From positions 62,001 through 126,000 of the forward strand of contig JASMLP010000147.1 in NCBI GenBank assembly GCA_030748635.1: a stretch of DNA of 64,000 bases, in the 5' to 3' direction. Source of the DNA: Planctomycetota bacterium (GTDB lineage: Bacteria; Planctomycetota; JACQVV01; JASMLP01). Below the pieces are notes generated by a model. That model did not search any database and was not told where the DNA came from. It saw only the letters and a list, made by a program, of their open reading frames with translations. A program made the position numbers and the translations under genes. Below are positions 9,091 to 18,127 of this stretch, piece by piece. The first letter of the stretch is position 1. Every line of letters begins with the position of its first letter.

Positions 9091-9495
9091 ATCTATATCG
9101 TCACCAAACAGATCCCTTTTTGCTACGGGCACCGCCTCCTCGATTACGACGGCAAATGCGCGCATCCGCACGGACACAACGGCCTGGCCGAAATCGAGTT
9201 GTCCTCGGACTCTCTGGACCCTCGCGGCATGGTCGCCGATTTTGGCGACATCAAGAAGGTCATGAAAGAGTGGATCGACGAAAAGATCGATCATAAGATG
9301 ATTTTGCGTCGAGACGACCCTCTCGTCCCCCTCCTGCAAGAACTCCAGGAACCCCTTTTTCTGGTCGACACGAATCCAACCGCGGAAACCATCGCCCGGC
9401 TTCTCTATGACCAAGCCCTCGCTGCCGGCTTCCCCGTGACCCAGGTGACCTTGTGGGAAACGGCCAATTCCTTCGCGGTCTATCGAAAATCCTGA
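9091..9495 (+). CDS. queD: 6-carboxytetrahydropterin synthase / 6-pyruvoyl-tetrahydropterin synthase family (QueD), apparent ATC start
   Basis: From ATC 9091 the product is about 134 residues. It has the zinc ligands His14 (YGHRL) and His27/His29 (HPHGH), the catalytic Cys23 in GKCAH, and the C-terminal PTAETIARLLYD and ETANSFAVYR motifs. QueD converts dihydroneopterin triphosphate to carboxytetrahydropterin. Related enzymes make pyruvoyl-tetrahydropterin. The initiator is odd: a well-spaced AGGAG precedes ATC, and the only standard in-frame starts (TTG 8992, ATG 9001) lie inside the SDR gene and would add about 30 residues without homology. A sequencing error of ATG to ATC is possible. Its stop overlaps the next ATG (TGATG). 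Confidence 0.88.
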   Translation: MYIVTKQIPFCYGHRLLDYDGKCAHPHGHNGLAEIELSSDSLDPRGMVADFGDIKKVMKEWIDEKIDHKMILRRDDPLVPLLQELQEPLFLVDTNPTAETIARLLYDQALAAGFPVTQVTLWETANSFAVYRKS

Positions 9496-10343
9496 TGACC
9501 GCTCACCCCCCTCTGCCCCCTATTTTCTCCGAGACCGAGGGAGACTCCGGATCACCTGTTCTCTTGATCATGGGCCTGGGATCTCCGGGGAGCGCCTGGC
9601 GACATCAGATTCCAGATCTGGCCCATCACCACCAGGTAGCCTGGTTCGATCACCGAGGTCTTGGCCAAAGTCCATTGCCGGAGACCCTTCAAACCACAGA
9701 GGATATGGCCAAAGACGCCCTCTCGGTACTCGACTCGAAGCAGTGGGGCTCAGCCCACGTAGTCGGAGTTTCTATGGGAGGAATGGTCGCGCAAAGCCTG
9801 GCCCTCATGGCAACCGACCGAATTCGAAGCCTGACTCTGATCGCAACTCATCCCGGAGGCCTCCAGTTCACGATTCCTCCTCTTCCAGGACTTTACTACC
9901 TCCTCCGGTCGGGCATGACCTCGGGAACCCGTCGCCTCCAGATCCTCTCCCGCCTTCTATTCCCCGCTCCCTTCCGAACCCAACGCGATACCCAATGGAT
10001 TCTGGATGTCCTCGAAAAAGACTTCGGAACGATTCCGTCGCGGTTCACTCAACATTCCCAGATTCACGCCATCAAAAAACACCAGACCCAAAAACGCCTT
10101 CACAATCTTGCCGGAATCCCCACCCTCGTCGTCCGCCCCGGATCGGACCTCATGATTCGGGCCAAGGGGAGCGATTTTCTGGCGCAAAACATCCCGGGAG
10201 CCCAACTCTTGAGGATCGAGGAGGCGGGCCACGGCATTGTCCGGCAATGCCCAGAGATCCTGAACCCCGCACTACTCGAACACTTCAAACGGTCTGATCA
10301 GCAGCAAGCCGACACTCCGGCTTACGAACGCGCACAGACCTGA
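9495..10343 (+). CDS. Alpha/beta hydrolase
   Basis: The 282-residue alpha/beta hydrolase has the oxyanion-hole segment IMGLGSPGS and the nucleophile elbow GVSMGG. The acid lies in a VVRPGSDLMI strand and the catalytic His in EEAGHGI. The start ATG 9495 shares one base with the queD stop, indicating translational coupling. The substrate is unknown. Its position behind queD suggests, but does not show, a function in the same pathway. The 3' end overlaps convergent thiI by 22 bases. Confidence 0.85.
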   Translation: MTAHPPLPPIFSETEGDSGSPVLLIMGLGSPGSAWRHQIPDLAHHHQVAWFDHRGLGQSPLPETLQTTEDMAKDALSVLDSKQWGSAHVVGVSMGGMVAQSLALMATDRIRSLTLIATHPGGLQFTIPPLPGLYYLLRSGMTSGTRRLQILSRLLFPAPFRTQRDTQWILDVLEKDFGTIPSRFTQHSQIHAIKKHQTQKRLHNLAGIPTLVVRPGSDLMIRAKGSDFLAQNIPGAQLLRIEEAGHGIVRQCPEILNPALLEHFKRSDQQQADTPAYERAQT

Positions 10344-11500
10344 TCGAAGACTCGACTCTCCACCCGATCTACCGCTTCTTCAACCAGAGAGTCGATATCG
10401 AGTACTTCCTCCGCTCGTTGGCAGTCCCGATGGGAAGACGACGTCGCAGGATTTGGAGGCATCAGATAGCTACAGCAGTCATCATGGGGTTGAATCGAAA
10501 TATCGAATGTTCCGATGCGTTTTGATTCTTCGATAATCTCCTGCTTGTCAAACCCGACCAGGGGGCGGAGGATCGGCAGATCGATCACCGGATCGACCGA
10601 TGCCATGTTGGAGAGAGTTTGGCTAGCGACCTGAGCCAGACTTTCCCCAGTCACCAGAGCTTCCACCTTCTTCTTCAGGGCCAATCTCGCCGCAATCCGA
10701 GCCATGAAACGTCGATAAAGTATCACTCGCAAGGGACCGGGGGTTCGAGCCACGATCTCCCGCTGAAGGTCACCGAAAGCGACCATCATCACTTCGAGTG
10801 GCCCGCCCCACTGAGCAAGGACGCCCGCCAATTCGAGCACTTTCTCCTGAGAATCAGCCGAGGTGAACGGATAGCTATGAAAGTGAACAAATGAAATCCG
10901 TGCTCCTCGTCGCAGCATTCTCCAGGCCGCCACGGGAGAGTCGATCCCACCGGAAAGTAGCGCCAGCATCCGACCACTCACTCCCACCGGAAGGCCCCCC
11001 GCTCCCGTGTGCTTGCCCAGATAAACCAGAGACCGTTCGGCAAGAATCTCGACATGAATGGTCAAATCCGGGGTGGTTAAATCCACCCGTTTTCCCGTCT
11101 GCTCACAAACAAATCCGCCCAAACGCTCGTTGATCTGCTGACTCTTCAGAGGAAATTGCTTGTAAGCACGACGCGCCCGAATAGCGAAAGAGTCAAATTC
11201 TTGCTCGGGAAGGCGCTCCCCGATGACCTCCTCGATCCGATCCAGATCGGAAGGAATTTCCCAGGCGTGTGAAAAGTTACTCACCCCGAAAACACGCTCC
11301 ACAACCCTGCGAACCTCGTCGCGATCGACCCCATCCACCTCCTCGACGAGAATCCTTCCGTAAAGACGCCGAACCTGGATCGAGGACTTGAGCAAACGGA
11401 GAGCGCTGCGGAGATTATCACACAGCTTCTTCTCGAAGAACGGACGATTCTTGCCCTTCAAAGCGATCTCGTGATAGTGAATGAGCAGAACTTCTTTCAC
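10322..11500 (-). CDS. thiI: tRNA 4-thiouridine sulfurtransferase ThiI (no rhodanese domain)
   Basis: The 392-residue protein matches ThiI. It opens with an NFLD-like segment (HYHEIALKGKNRPFFE), then a THUMP domain (about 60-165) and a PP-loop ATPase domain with LLSGGIDSPVAAW (SGGIDS at 183-188). It keeps the C-terminal DDCCSYLMPPNPAT segment. It ends without the rhodanese domain found in E. coli, which is common in other phyla. ThiI thiolates uridine 8 of tRNA and in some bacteria contributes to thiazole synthesis. The start is GTG. TACACT (11512-11507) ends six bases before it, suggesting a leaderless mRNA. Confidence 0.93.
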   Translation of the reverse strand: MKEVLLIHYHEIALKGKNRPFFEKKLCDNLRSALRLLKSSIQVRRLYGRILVEEVDGVDRDEVRRVVERVFGVSNFSHAWEIPSDLDRIEEVIGERLPEQEFDSFAIRARRAYKQFPLKSQQINERLGGFVCEQTGKRVDLTTPDLTIHVEILAERSLVYLGKHTGAGGLPVGVSGRMLALLSGGIDSPVAAWRMLRRGARISFVHFHSYPFTSADSQEKVLELAGVLAQWGGPLEVMMVAFGDLQREIVARTPGPLRVILYRRFMARIAARLALKKKVEALVTGESLAQVASQTLSNMASVDPVIDLPILRPLVGFDKQEIIEESKRIGTFDISIQPHDDCCSYLMPPNPATSSSHRDCQRAEEVLDIDSLVEEAVDRVESRVFDQVCARS

Positions 11501-11555
11501 GAGATCAGTGTATCACGAGGCAGAAAGACAAGTCTCGAGCGGAGCACGATCCGAG

Positions 11556-12671
11556 CTACTCGCTCCCCCCAAACGCGGGATGATTCTGAGCGACACGGGG
11601 ATCGAGGTCCATTGCGCGAGAAAAAGCGGCCCGAGCCATATCCTCGTGACCCCGGGCGATATAAAGCATACCCATCTTCAGGTAAGCTTGACTTTTCGTC
11701 TTCGGATCGACACCGACCTTGACCGCTTCCTCACAGGCGAGAACCGCTTCGGAAAGAGCGCCTAGCTCCTCGAACGCATCGGCACGTATGAGCAATTCGC
11801 CAGCTCGATCCAACGGAGCCGAAGCGTGTTCCATCAAGAACAATCCCCCGGCGATCCAAAGCAGTGCGGCGGAAAATGCGGCAAGAATCCCAGTGAGCGC
11901 AAGGGGACGATCGCGACCAGGAAGTCGATCACCAGAAACTCGACGAAGAGCAGTCAGGCCGAAGACGATCGCTGGAATCGCGGTCAGAGGGGCCAAAATA
12001 GCCGAAAACACGCCTAACACGAAGGCCCATCGAGAAAGAGGCTCGCGAACCGGCCCCAGCATGGCCGACCACCCCTCCTCATCCGAAGCTTGTTTTTTTG
12101 AAGCCGTTCGGGGTCGAGTTTCTTTGATATCCGGTACCGACATTTTTTCCAGGTGTCCGGTGGAAAGGAGTCCTCGCCCGACAAAGACCCGATCGATCGG
12201 TTTACCGCTCAGAGCCTCCGAAAGACACTCAAACACTTTCTGAGACGACGTCCATTTCTTCCGAAGCACCTCTTCACAAAAAGAAAACGCCCCCATCCCG
12301 TTCGAAGCTCGCGCCCCCTTGAGATCGATCGGCGCATCCGCTTTCCATCGGGGTCCTTCTAATTTGGGGACCCGAGCGGATGCCCGGTTCTTGCCTTTTC
12401 GGGGCGGGGGGACTTTTCTTGCCGGCGCGGTGTCATCGCTGGTTTGCTCCAGCAAACGCCGAACAATCGCATCCGCATCGACCCAACCCTTCTCGACAAA
12501 AATCTCCGAGATCCTCCCTGTCCACCCTTCCGCGTGGCGCATGGAAAAAAGATCGATGCACTCCACGACCTGGTCGTGTTCAACCAGCTTGCGCTCGAGA
12601 GCCCAGTCACAAAACTGACTGTCACGCTCGGTCAGAAGATCCATTCCGTTCACTTCAATTGCCTTGGACAT
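11556..12671 (-). CDS. Membrane protein with helical signalling-type modules, two TM helices and TPR
   Basis: The N-terminal 200 residues contain repeated helical modules of the form FCDWALERKLVEHDQVVECI and FCEEVLRKKWTSSQKVFECL, resembling those at the N-terminus of the Ser/Thr kinase at 53203-54498. A DUF4190-like pair of transmembrane helices follows (about 245-320), then TPR repeats (AYLKMGMLYIARGHEDMARA). The start at 12671 is chosen because homologous-looking sequence begins there and TATACT (12683-12678) ends six bases before it. No enzymatic motif is present. It is probably a membrane scaffold. Confidence 0.7.
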   Translation of the reverse strand: MSKAIEVNGMDLLTERDSQFCDWALERKLVEHDQVVECIDLFSMRHAEGWTGRISEIFVEKGWVDADAIVRRLLEQTSDDTAPARKVPPPRKGKNRASARVPKLEGPRWKADAPIDLKGARASNGMGAFSFCEEVLRKKWTSSQKVFECLSEALSGKPIDRVFVGRGLLSTGHLEKMSVPDIKETRPRTASKKQASDEEGWSAMLGPVREPLSRWAFVLGVFSAILAPLTAIPAIVFGLTALRRVSGDRLPGRDRPLALTGILAAFSAALLWIAGGLFLMEHASAPLDRAGELLIRADAFEELGALSEAVLACEEAVKVGVDPKTKSQAYLKMGMLYIARGHEDMARAAFSRAMDLDPRVAQNHPAFGGSE

Positions 12672-12827
12672 CGGAAAAGTATACCCCGCATTCCGCAAGA
12701 AAAAGGCATCAAACGAGGATTCCGAGCAGAAACTTCCCGACTCCCCCCACCTCCCAGCGCCCCACATGGACACACGTTTGAAGAGACAAAAACCTTCTCA
12801 CCCGAAGAAACAGAGCATTTCCATCTG

Positions 12828-12856
12828 TTGACTCCCTCTCGAAGGTCGCACAGAAT
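12828..12856 (+). promoter_or_regulatory. Candidate sigma-70-type promoter
   Basis: TTGACT (12828-12833), exactly 17 bp, then CAGAAT (12851-12856). The predicted leader of the gene at 12910 is about 47 bases and includes a G-run just before the ATG. Confidence 0.5.
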
Positions 12857-12909
12857 GCTTTACTTCTTACCTTTAGATCACTTTGTTGACAGAAAATTCC
12901 GGGGGCACC

Positions 12910-14082
12910 ATGAGGTGGATCAATCTTTCGTTGGGCAAATGCTTGGCCGTGGCGATTCTTTCGTCAGGCTGGGTTCATGCGGACCTCAAATCCCAACCGA
13001 TCCTCCCCGAATACCAGATCGAGGACGCCCAAGAGTGGAAAGCCAAGGGAAAGATCCTCGACGGGCTACGGGCCAAAGGCCTCAAGCCGGCCACGACTTC
13101 CTCTATCCTGAACGATCTGAACCGCAAAGGATCCCGGGTTTCGTGGCTCTGGGGAATCCGCCGACTTCAGTGGGGGTTCCGCTGGAACTGGGGGGACCTG
13201 AAAACCAAAGACTGGTACCCTCAAGGTTTGACCGGGAGCGCAGACGCCACCTCTCGCGGTCGCTGGAAGAACCGAAAGGTTCTTCTGGTCAGCTGGTATT
13301 ACCACCACGAGACCCAGACCGCCAGCGCCAACAAGGGGGTTCGAGTCTCCTTTGTCGATATCACCAACAAGAACAAAGTCCGGTACCGACACGTTCTTCT
13401 GGTCAATCCAACCGGTTCCGCCCAAAAACCCAACTTCACGACCTTATCCCATCCGTCCGGATCGAAATACGCCGCCCTCCATGCGGGGGGTATCGTCTGC
13501 TACGGTCCCTACCTGTATGTTTCTGACACGGTCCAGGGATTCCGGGTCTTCGATCTTCGTCGTATGTTCCGAGTCAGCACGGGACAGAAGCGGATCGGAC
13601 TCTGGAAGGGACATTACTACGCCTACGGATACAAGTATATTTTGCCGCAAGTAGGCCTGTACCGCCTGACCAACCGGGACAAAACCAAATTTTCCTTCGT
13701 CGGGCTCGACCGCAGCCAAACCCCTCACGCACTGATTTCGGGTGAATACCAAAAGATTTCCAAATCCGGACTGATCTATCGATGGAATCTAAACTCCCGA
13801 ACCTACAAGCTGGATAGTACCCAACCGGTCAAGGTGTTCAAAACCGGGGTGGCTCGCATGCAAGGAGCCCTCTCCAAAGGCAACCGTTACTGGACCAACA
13901 CCAGCGGCCCTATCGCTCGCATGCGCTACCTGCAGGAAGGCCAGCGAACCCGCTCCTATCGATGGCGCTATGGCCCTGAAGATCTGATGCTTGAACGGGG
14001 CAGCGATCACCTCTGGGCTCTGTCCGAACACCCCTGGCGTCGGCAAGTTTGGTGCGTCAAAACCTCGGATTATTCTCCCTGA
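12910..14082 (+). CDS. Exported protein of unknown function, beta-propeller-like
   Basis: The start ATG 12910 is followed by a signal peptide (about residues 1-24, ending near VHADL). The mature part is about 365 residues, rich in Trp, Tyr and Lys/Arg with regular beta strands (AGGIVCYGPYLYVSDTVQGF, RVFDLRRMFRV). This is reminiscent of secreted beta-propeller proteins, but no catalytic motif is recognised. An upstream in-frame start at 12883 would place residues before the signal peptide. It has its own promoter. It converges with the HEAT-repeat gene seven bases downstream. Confidence 0.7.
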   Translation: MRWINLSLGKCLAVAILSSGWVHADLKSQPILPEYQIEDAQEWKAKGKILDGLRAKGLKPATTSSILNDLNRKGSRVSWLWGIRRLQWGFRWNWGDLKTKDWYPQGLTGSADATSRGRWKNRKVLLVSWYYHHETQTASANKGVRVSFVDITNKNKVRYRHVLLVNPTGSAQKPNFTTLSHPSGSKYAALHAGGIVCYGPYLYVSDTVQGFRVFDLRRMFRVSTGQKRIGLWKGHYYAYGYKYILPQVGLYRLTNRDKTKFSFVGLDRSQTPHALISGEYQKISKSGLIYRWNLNSRTYKLDSTQPVKVFKTGVARMQGALSKGNRYWTNTSGPIARMRYLQEGQRTRSYRWRYGPEDLMLERGSDHLWALSEHPWRRQVWCVKTSDYSP

Positions 14083-14089
14083 CGAGCCC

Positions 14090-15601
14090 TCAATCCCTGT
14101 CTCCATCCCCAAGGAGGTCCCGAGCCAGGCGTCTGATATCTGGGTCACGATCCGTCCTAGCGACCTCGAGCAACCAGCTCTCCAGGGACGATTTTTTCAG
14201 ATCCTCCAGAGATGAATTATTAAGATCTTCGGCCAGATGGATCAACGAAAAGGCCCGAGCGACCTGACGAGTGTTTTCCTCGAACTCACGACGCAAAAAC
14301 CCCTCCAACTCCGGCCCGGACAGATGAGCCAACACTTCTCCACAAGCGAGCACCACTCCCTCGTCCTCGTCCTCTCGAAAGCCCCGCTTGGCCCATTCGA
14401 AGACCCGTTTGTCTCCCTCGAAGGCGCTCAGCGCTCGCATCGCCGTCGCTCTCAGCATCGCCTCCTCCGACCGGGTGTACCCTCCCAGAGCATCGATTGA
14501 AGACTCCTCCCCAATTCGCCCCATCGCATGAAGAGCGTCGGCTTTCTGCTGAGAAGTCATTCCCGGAGCCCGTGCCGACCGTGCCAATTCCTGAGCGATC
14601 TCTCGAGCTCGGCCCGGATCATCACTCCGAAAGCGGTGGCCCAACTCGCCCATCAATTCAAACGCGACTCCCGAAAGAACCTCGTCCTGGGACCGCGTTT
14701 GCTCCGAAAGCATCTGGAGAACCGTAGAGGACAAAAAGCTGAGGTAACGAAACTGCTCGAGAACAAGGACTGGATCGACCCCACCTCTCACTCCCCCCCG
14801 GCAAAGCTCCACCAGAGCGCTGATCGACTCCTCACTCCCCCACTCAACCAGGGCTCGAAGCACCCCAGACTGTACATCCCGATCTCCCGGGTTTTTTAAC
14901 CACTTTATCACCACAGCCAAAAGCTGAGGATCTCGTTTTAGCGCCTGAATCAAACGCTTTCGAACATCCCGGAGTTGTTTCTCGGACTCGGACTCTTCTA
15001 ACAACTGAAGAAAAGACTCCAACCGAACCGTCCGCTTGCCAGGGGTAGAAGGCGAAGCGCTCTTTCCGGAAGCCCCAGAGCTTTCGATCGCTTCCGCGGT
15101 CTTCCCCGGACGCAAAACAATACGCTGCGATTCACCTTTCTCCCCGCCTTGCTCCGAAAACCGGGACAAAGCGGAGTCGCCGTCGCTTCGAGGTCCGGAC
15201 CGCTCCCCGCTCAATAAAAGTCCCACCCCGCTCAGACTCACCACAAGAAAACCGAAGACCCCCAGAACTCTCCAGGGAGAGGAGTGCCGAGGAGACGAAT
15301 CCGAGACAGGATCGATCACCTTCGGTTTCATTTTCTGAACGGAATCTCGAGTAAAAAAACGGGTCCGTTCGGACAACATCTGATTTTTCGCTTCGTCCCG
15401 AATGGCCTCGACCTGCTGGACCGACAAGCCACCAACCACCCCCAAAGCCTCCGCCAGGTCGTCGTCTCTCCCCTCTTTATGCCAGAGGTGGAGTTGATCG
15501 ATCGCACGAGAGATAAGATCAGAGTCGACCCCTTCGAAAGAAAGCGCCGCGGTGGACTCAAAGCGATCGAGTGCCCGATCAAGCGGTTGGGATGGTTGCA
15601 T
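14090..15601 (-). CDS. Membrane-anchored HEAT-repeat protein
   Basis: About 503 residues. The cytoplasmic N-terminal region is about 110 residues and includes ALGVVGGLSVQQVEAIRDEA. One transmembrane helix follows (about 110-132, WRVLGVFGFLVVSLSGVGLL), then a Ser/Gly-rich linker. From about 205 onward there are multiple HEAT-like helical repeats (SGVLRALVEWGSEESISALV, ATAMRALSAFEGDKRVFEW). AGGAGGT at 15611-15605 lies directly before the GTG/ATG pair at 15604/15601, and ATG 15601 is taken as the start. It is probably a scaffold. Function unknown. Confidence 0.72.
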   Translation of the reverse strand: MQPSQPLDRALDRFESTAALSFEGVDSDLISRAIDQLHLWHKEGRDDDLAEALGVVGGLSVQQVEAIRDEAKNQMLSERTRFFTRDSVQKMKPKVIDPVSDSSPRHSSPWRVLGVFGFLVVSLSGVGLLLSGERSGPRSDGDSALSRFSEQGGEKGESQRIVLRPGKTAEAIESSGASGKSASPSTPGKRTVRLESFLQLLEESESEKQLRDVRKRLIQALKRDPQLLAVVIKWLKNPGDRDVQSGVLRALVEWGSEESISALVELCRGGVRGGVDPVLVLEQFRYLSFLSSTVLQMLSEQTRSQDEVLSGVAFELMGELGHRFRSDDPGRAREIAQELARSARAPGMTSQQKADALHAMGRIGEESSIDALGGYTRSEEAMLRATAMRALSAFEGDKRVFEWAKRGFREDEDEGVVLACGEVLAHLSGPELEGFLRREFEENTRQVARAFSLIHLAEDLNNSSLEDLKKSSLESWLLEVARTDRDPDIRRLARDLLGDGDRD

Positions 15602-15711
15602 CACACCTCCTCTGGTGGTGGTAAATAGATCCAGTATTTTTCCTGAAATCGAGCGTATATCTATTTTCCACAGCCCGTTACCGAAAGGAAGACACCTCTC
15701 ATTCGTCTCGA

Positions 15712-15740
15712 TTGTCCACTTCCTTCTGGCTGGTTATGAT
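15712..15740 (+). promoter_or_regulatory. Promoter of the DNA methylase gene, leaderless type
   Basis: TTGTCC (15712-15717), 17 bp and TATGAT (15735-15740). The predicted start site is near 15747, against the ATG at 15750, so the mRNA should be essentially leaderless. Confidence 0.6.
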
Positions 15741-15749
15741 GCATGTTTT

Positions 15750-17651
15750 ATGGAATGCCTTCGCTCCATGCTGGATCCACTACGAACATTGACCGGTCGT
15801 CACCTCGCAGCCAGAGGACTGGACCCCAAACACCCGGTCTTTGATGGGTGCCGGCTTCTGCTGCACGAAAAAGTACCGGAGGCCCTCTGGGACCCTCCGC
15901 CTCCTGACGCTCTTTCACGAACTTACCTGAGCGGCTTAGACTCCACGAGCAGAAGGCAACGCGGTATCTATTTCACTCCTCCCGCCCTGGTCAGCACGGT
16001 CGTTCAAGCGGTACTCGGACACACCTTTCACCCCCCTTCCTCGATTCTAGACCCCGGGTGTGGAACGGGAGCGTTTCTCCTTGGGGTTTTGGATCACTAC
16101 CCAAAGCGTGATCCGATCGACCTTCTGCGAAGGATCACGGGGATCGAAATCAACCCCATCTCCGCGGCCATCGCCCAGTTCCGGTTGATTCTCGCGGTCA
16201 CGGATCGTGTGGGACGATCCGCGCTCGACCCCCTTGCCGAAGAAGCTCTCCCCAGGATACTCGTCGGGGATTTCCTGGACCGCGACGCTTCCCTACCGAA
16301 ACGCCGTTATCAGTGCATTCTCGGCAACCCACCTTACGTCCGAATCGAACAGACCGACGCTGAAACAGCCAGTCGACTCCGAAATTCCTACGAAACCGCG
16401 CGCGGAAAATTCGACCTTTCCGTGATCTTTTTCGATCGCTCGATCGAACTCCTTCGCCAACGGGGGCGACTCGGCTTCGTCACCTCAGGAAAATTCCGCA
16501 CCCAAAAGTACGGACGCCCTTTGCGAAACCTTCTCTCGAAATCGTGCCAACTGGAAACCGTTCTCGACCTGACAGACCGCTTTCCCTTTCCCGGAGTGGG
16601 CGCAACACCGCTGGTGATCACCCTCTCCAAAAGGGACCCTTCTCCCGAACACCCGGTTCAACTGGGAACCCGCACCCTTCCCCACAACCGATTCAGTTCC
16701 GCCCCCTGGCCCAGCGGACACCCCAGTTCCGAACCGTTGGAAGCTCTGGAAAAAGCGTCCTCAGAGCGCCTGGGGGATCACGTGGCGTGGGCCGGTTACG
16801 AAGTAATCACCGGACTGAACGACGCTTTTATCGCCCACAGCACCCGCGACATCCTCGAGGAGGCGGGTGTCGATCCTGAATTTTACATTCCGTTCCTCCG
16901 CCCTCAAAACATTCAGGACCTGGGCATTTCCTGGACCGGTCAGGTGCCCCGAAAGGAGACCTACCTTCTGTATCCCCACGATGACCGGGGGAATCCTCTG
17001 GCCAAGCTTCCTCCCAGCCTGAATCAGTTACTCTCCCCTCATCGGGAGCGACTCGAAGCCCGACGCGACTGGAACCGAATACCTTACCGAGAAAACCCCC
17101 GCCGTAAGTGGTATGAACTCCACCAGGTCAATCACATCAAGGGTCGCCCGAAACTCCTGATCTTGCGCAACGCCCAACGAGCCTCCGTCCTCTATCAGCC
17201 CAGGGGGGCATTCATCGCTGGTGACCGTTTCCACGCCTACTGTCTCAACGAACCCACGGAGGAGAACTACCGATTCTTCTGGCTACTCCTCAATTCTCGC
17301 CTCACCGACCTCTGGGTCCGTGTGCGAGGCACCCAGATCTATGCCGCCCGTCCGGGCCGTAAAGCGATCTACGAATACGAAAAAAAATTCCTCTGGAACT
17401 TACCCTTCCGATTCCCGGAAAAAAAAGAACGTCCACACTGGACCGCCCTATCCAAAAAGCTCGAGGAAGCGATCAACAATAACGAAACCATCGAACCGAT
17501 CCGAACCGAAATCGACCTCCTCGTTCTGAATTCTTTTGGACTCGAGACCTCCATCGTTCGCGAACTTCTCGAGGACTCGCAGGTCGACGAACTCCCTCAG
17601 GAGATGGGAGACTCCTCACAACTATCGCTCAACGGCCTATCCACTCCATGA
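15750..17651 (+). CDS. Orphan Eco57I/TaqI-like N6-adenine DNA methyltransferase
   Basis: This 633-residue gamma-class methylase has RGIYFTP at 71-77, motif I LDPGCGTGAF (100-109) and the catalytic NPPY at 193-196. A long C-terminal TaqI-like specificity region contains LILRNAQRAS and LWNLPF. The family methylates the adenine N6 within a specific DNA sequence. The N-terminal 70 residues show no PD-(D/E)xK nuclease, and no endonuclease gene is adjacent, so it is probably a solitary methylase or a Type IIG relative without nuclease. The start at ATG 15750 is supported by a promoter ending nine bases before it. It overlaps the next gene by four bases (ATGA). Confidence 0.88.
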   Translation: MECLRSMLDPLRTLTGRHLAARGLDPKHPVFDGCRLLLHEKVPEALWDPPPPDALSRTYLSGLDSTSRRQRGIYFTPPALVSTVVQAVLGHTFHPPSSILDPGCGTGAFLLGVLDHYPKRDPIDLLRRITGIEINPISAAIAQFRLILAVTDRVGRSALDPLAEEALPRILVGDFLDRDASLPKRRYQCILGNPPYVRIEQTDAETASRLRNSYETARGKFDLSVIFFDRSIELLRQRGRLGFVTSGKFRTQKYGRPLRNLLSKSCQLETVLDLTDRFPFPGVGATPLVITLSKRDPSPEHPVQLGTRTLPHNRFSSAPWPSGHPSSEPLEALEKASSERLGDHVAWAGYEVITGLNDAFIAHSTRDILEEAGVDPEFYIPFLRPQNIQDLGISWTGQVPRKETYLLYPHDDRGNPLAKLPPSLNQLLSPHRERLEARRDWNRIPYRENPRRKWYELHQVNHIKGRPKLLILRNAQRASVLYQPRGAFIAGDRFHAYCLNEPTEENYRFFWLLLNSRLTDLWVRVRGTQIYAARPGRKAIYEYEKKFLWNLPFRFPEKKERPHWTALSKKLEEAINNNETIEPIRTEIDLLVLNSFGLETSIVRELLEDSQVDELPQEMGDSSQLSLNGLSTP

Positions 17652-18127
17652 AATCCCGCCGACGTCTCCCCCGCCCCACTCTGGGAGTAACCTTTTCTTC
17701 GCTCTACTGCATTCTATTGATTCTTTTCAGTCTGCAACTATTTCCCGTTGTCGTCTTTCCCTTGCTTGTGACTCTCCTCTTGCTCATGGCCGGGAATGTC
17801 AACGCGTGGATGACTCTCCGATTTATGGGCTTTCTCATCGGAATTCCCCTTACCCTCATAAGCCTGGGGGATTTGATCTGGGGATCCGGCCTGCATATCT
17901 CTTGGTCTAATCTGGTTCAGCAATGCTTACTCGGTTGGATGCCGGTCGTCATGTTCTTCAGTCTCTCAACGAAAAAAACACGTGAATACTTCGATATGAA
18001 ATGCCGCCACTGCCTGTCTTATCACATTCGATGTTCCGGAATTTTTCGGCCCCAAATGCAGTGTCGAGACTGCCTCGAATCGTGGCGCGCCCAGTCAATC
18101 GATGTCGATACCGAAGCCTTCGATTGA
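17648..18127 (+). CDS. Small membrane protein with C-terminal zinc ribbon
   Basis: The 159-residue protein has about four hydrophobic segments between residues 12 and 105. A cytoplasmic tail carries two CxxC knuckles (MKCRHCLSYHIRCSG and MQCRDCLESW), probably binding zinc. The start ATG overlaps the methylase stop (ATGA), so the two are translationally coupled. Whether it works with the methylase is unknown. The last 33 bases overlap the convergent hydrolase gene. Confidence 0.68.
   Translation: MKSRRRLPRPTLGVTFSSLYCILLILFSLQLFPVVVFPLLVTLLLLMAGNVNAWMTLRFMGFLIGIPLTLISLGDLIWGSGLHISWSNLVQQCLLGWMPVVMFFSLSTKKTREYFDMKCRHCLSYHIRCSGIFRPQMQCRDCLESWRAQSIDVDTEAFD

Noticed and set aside
12444..13526. 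A 360-codon plus-strand frame spanning the start of the exported protein gene
   Set aside because: Its product is rich in Arg/Pro/His with no domain, and it crosses both a minus-strand gene and the promoter at 12828.
15750..18127. Complete restriction-modification system
   Set aside because: No nuclease motif in the methylase N-terminus and no endonuclease gene adjacent.
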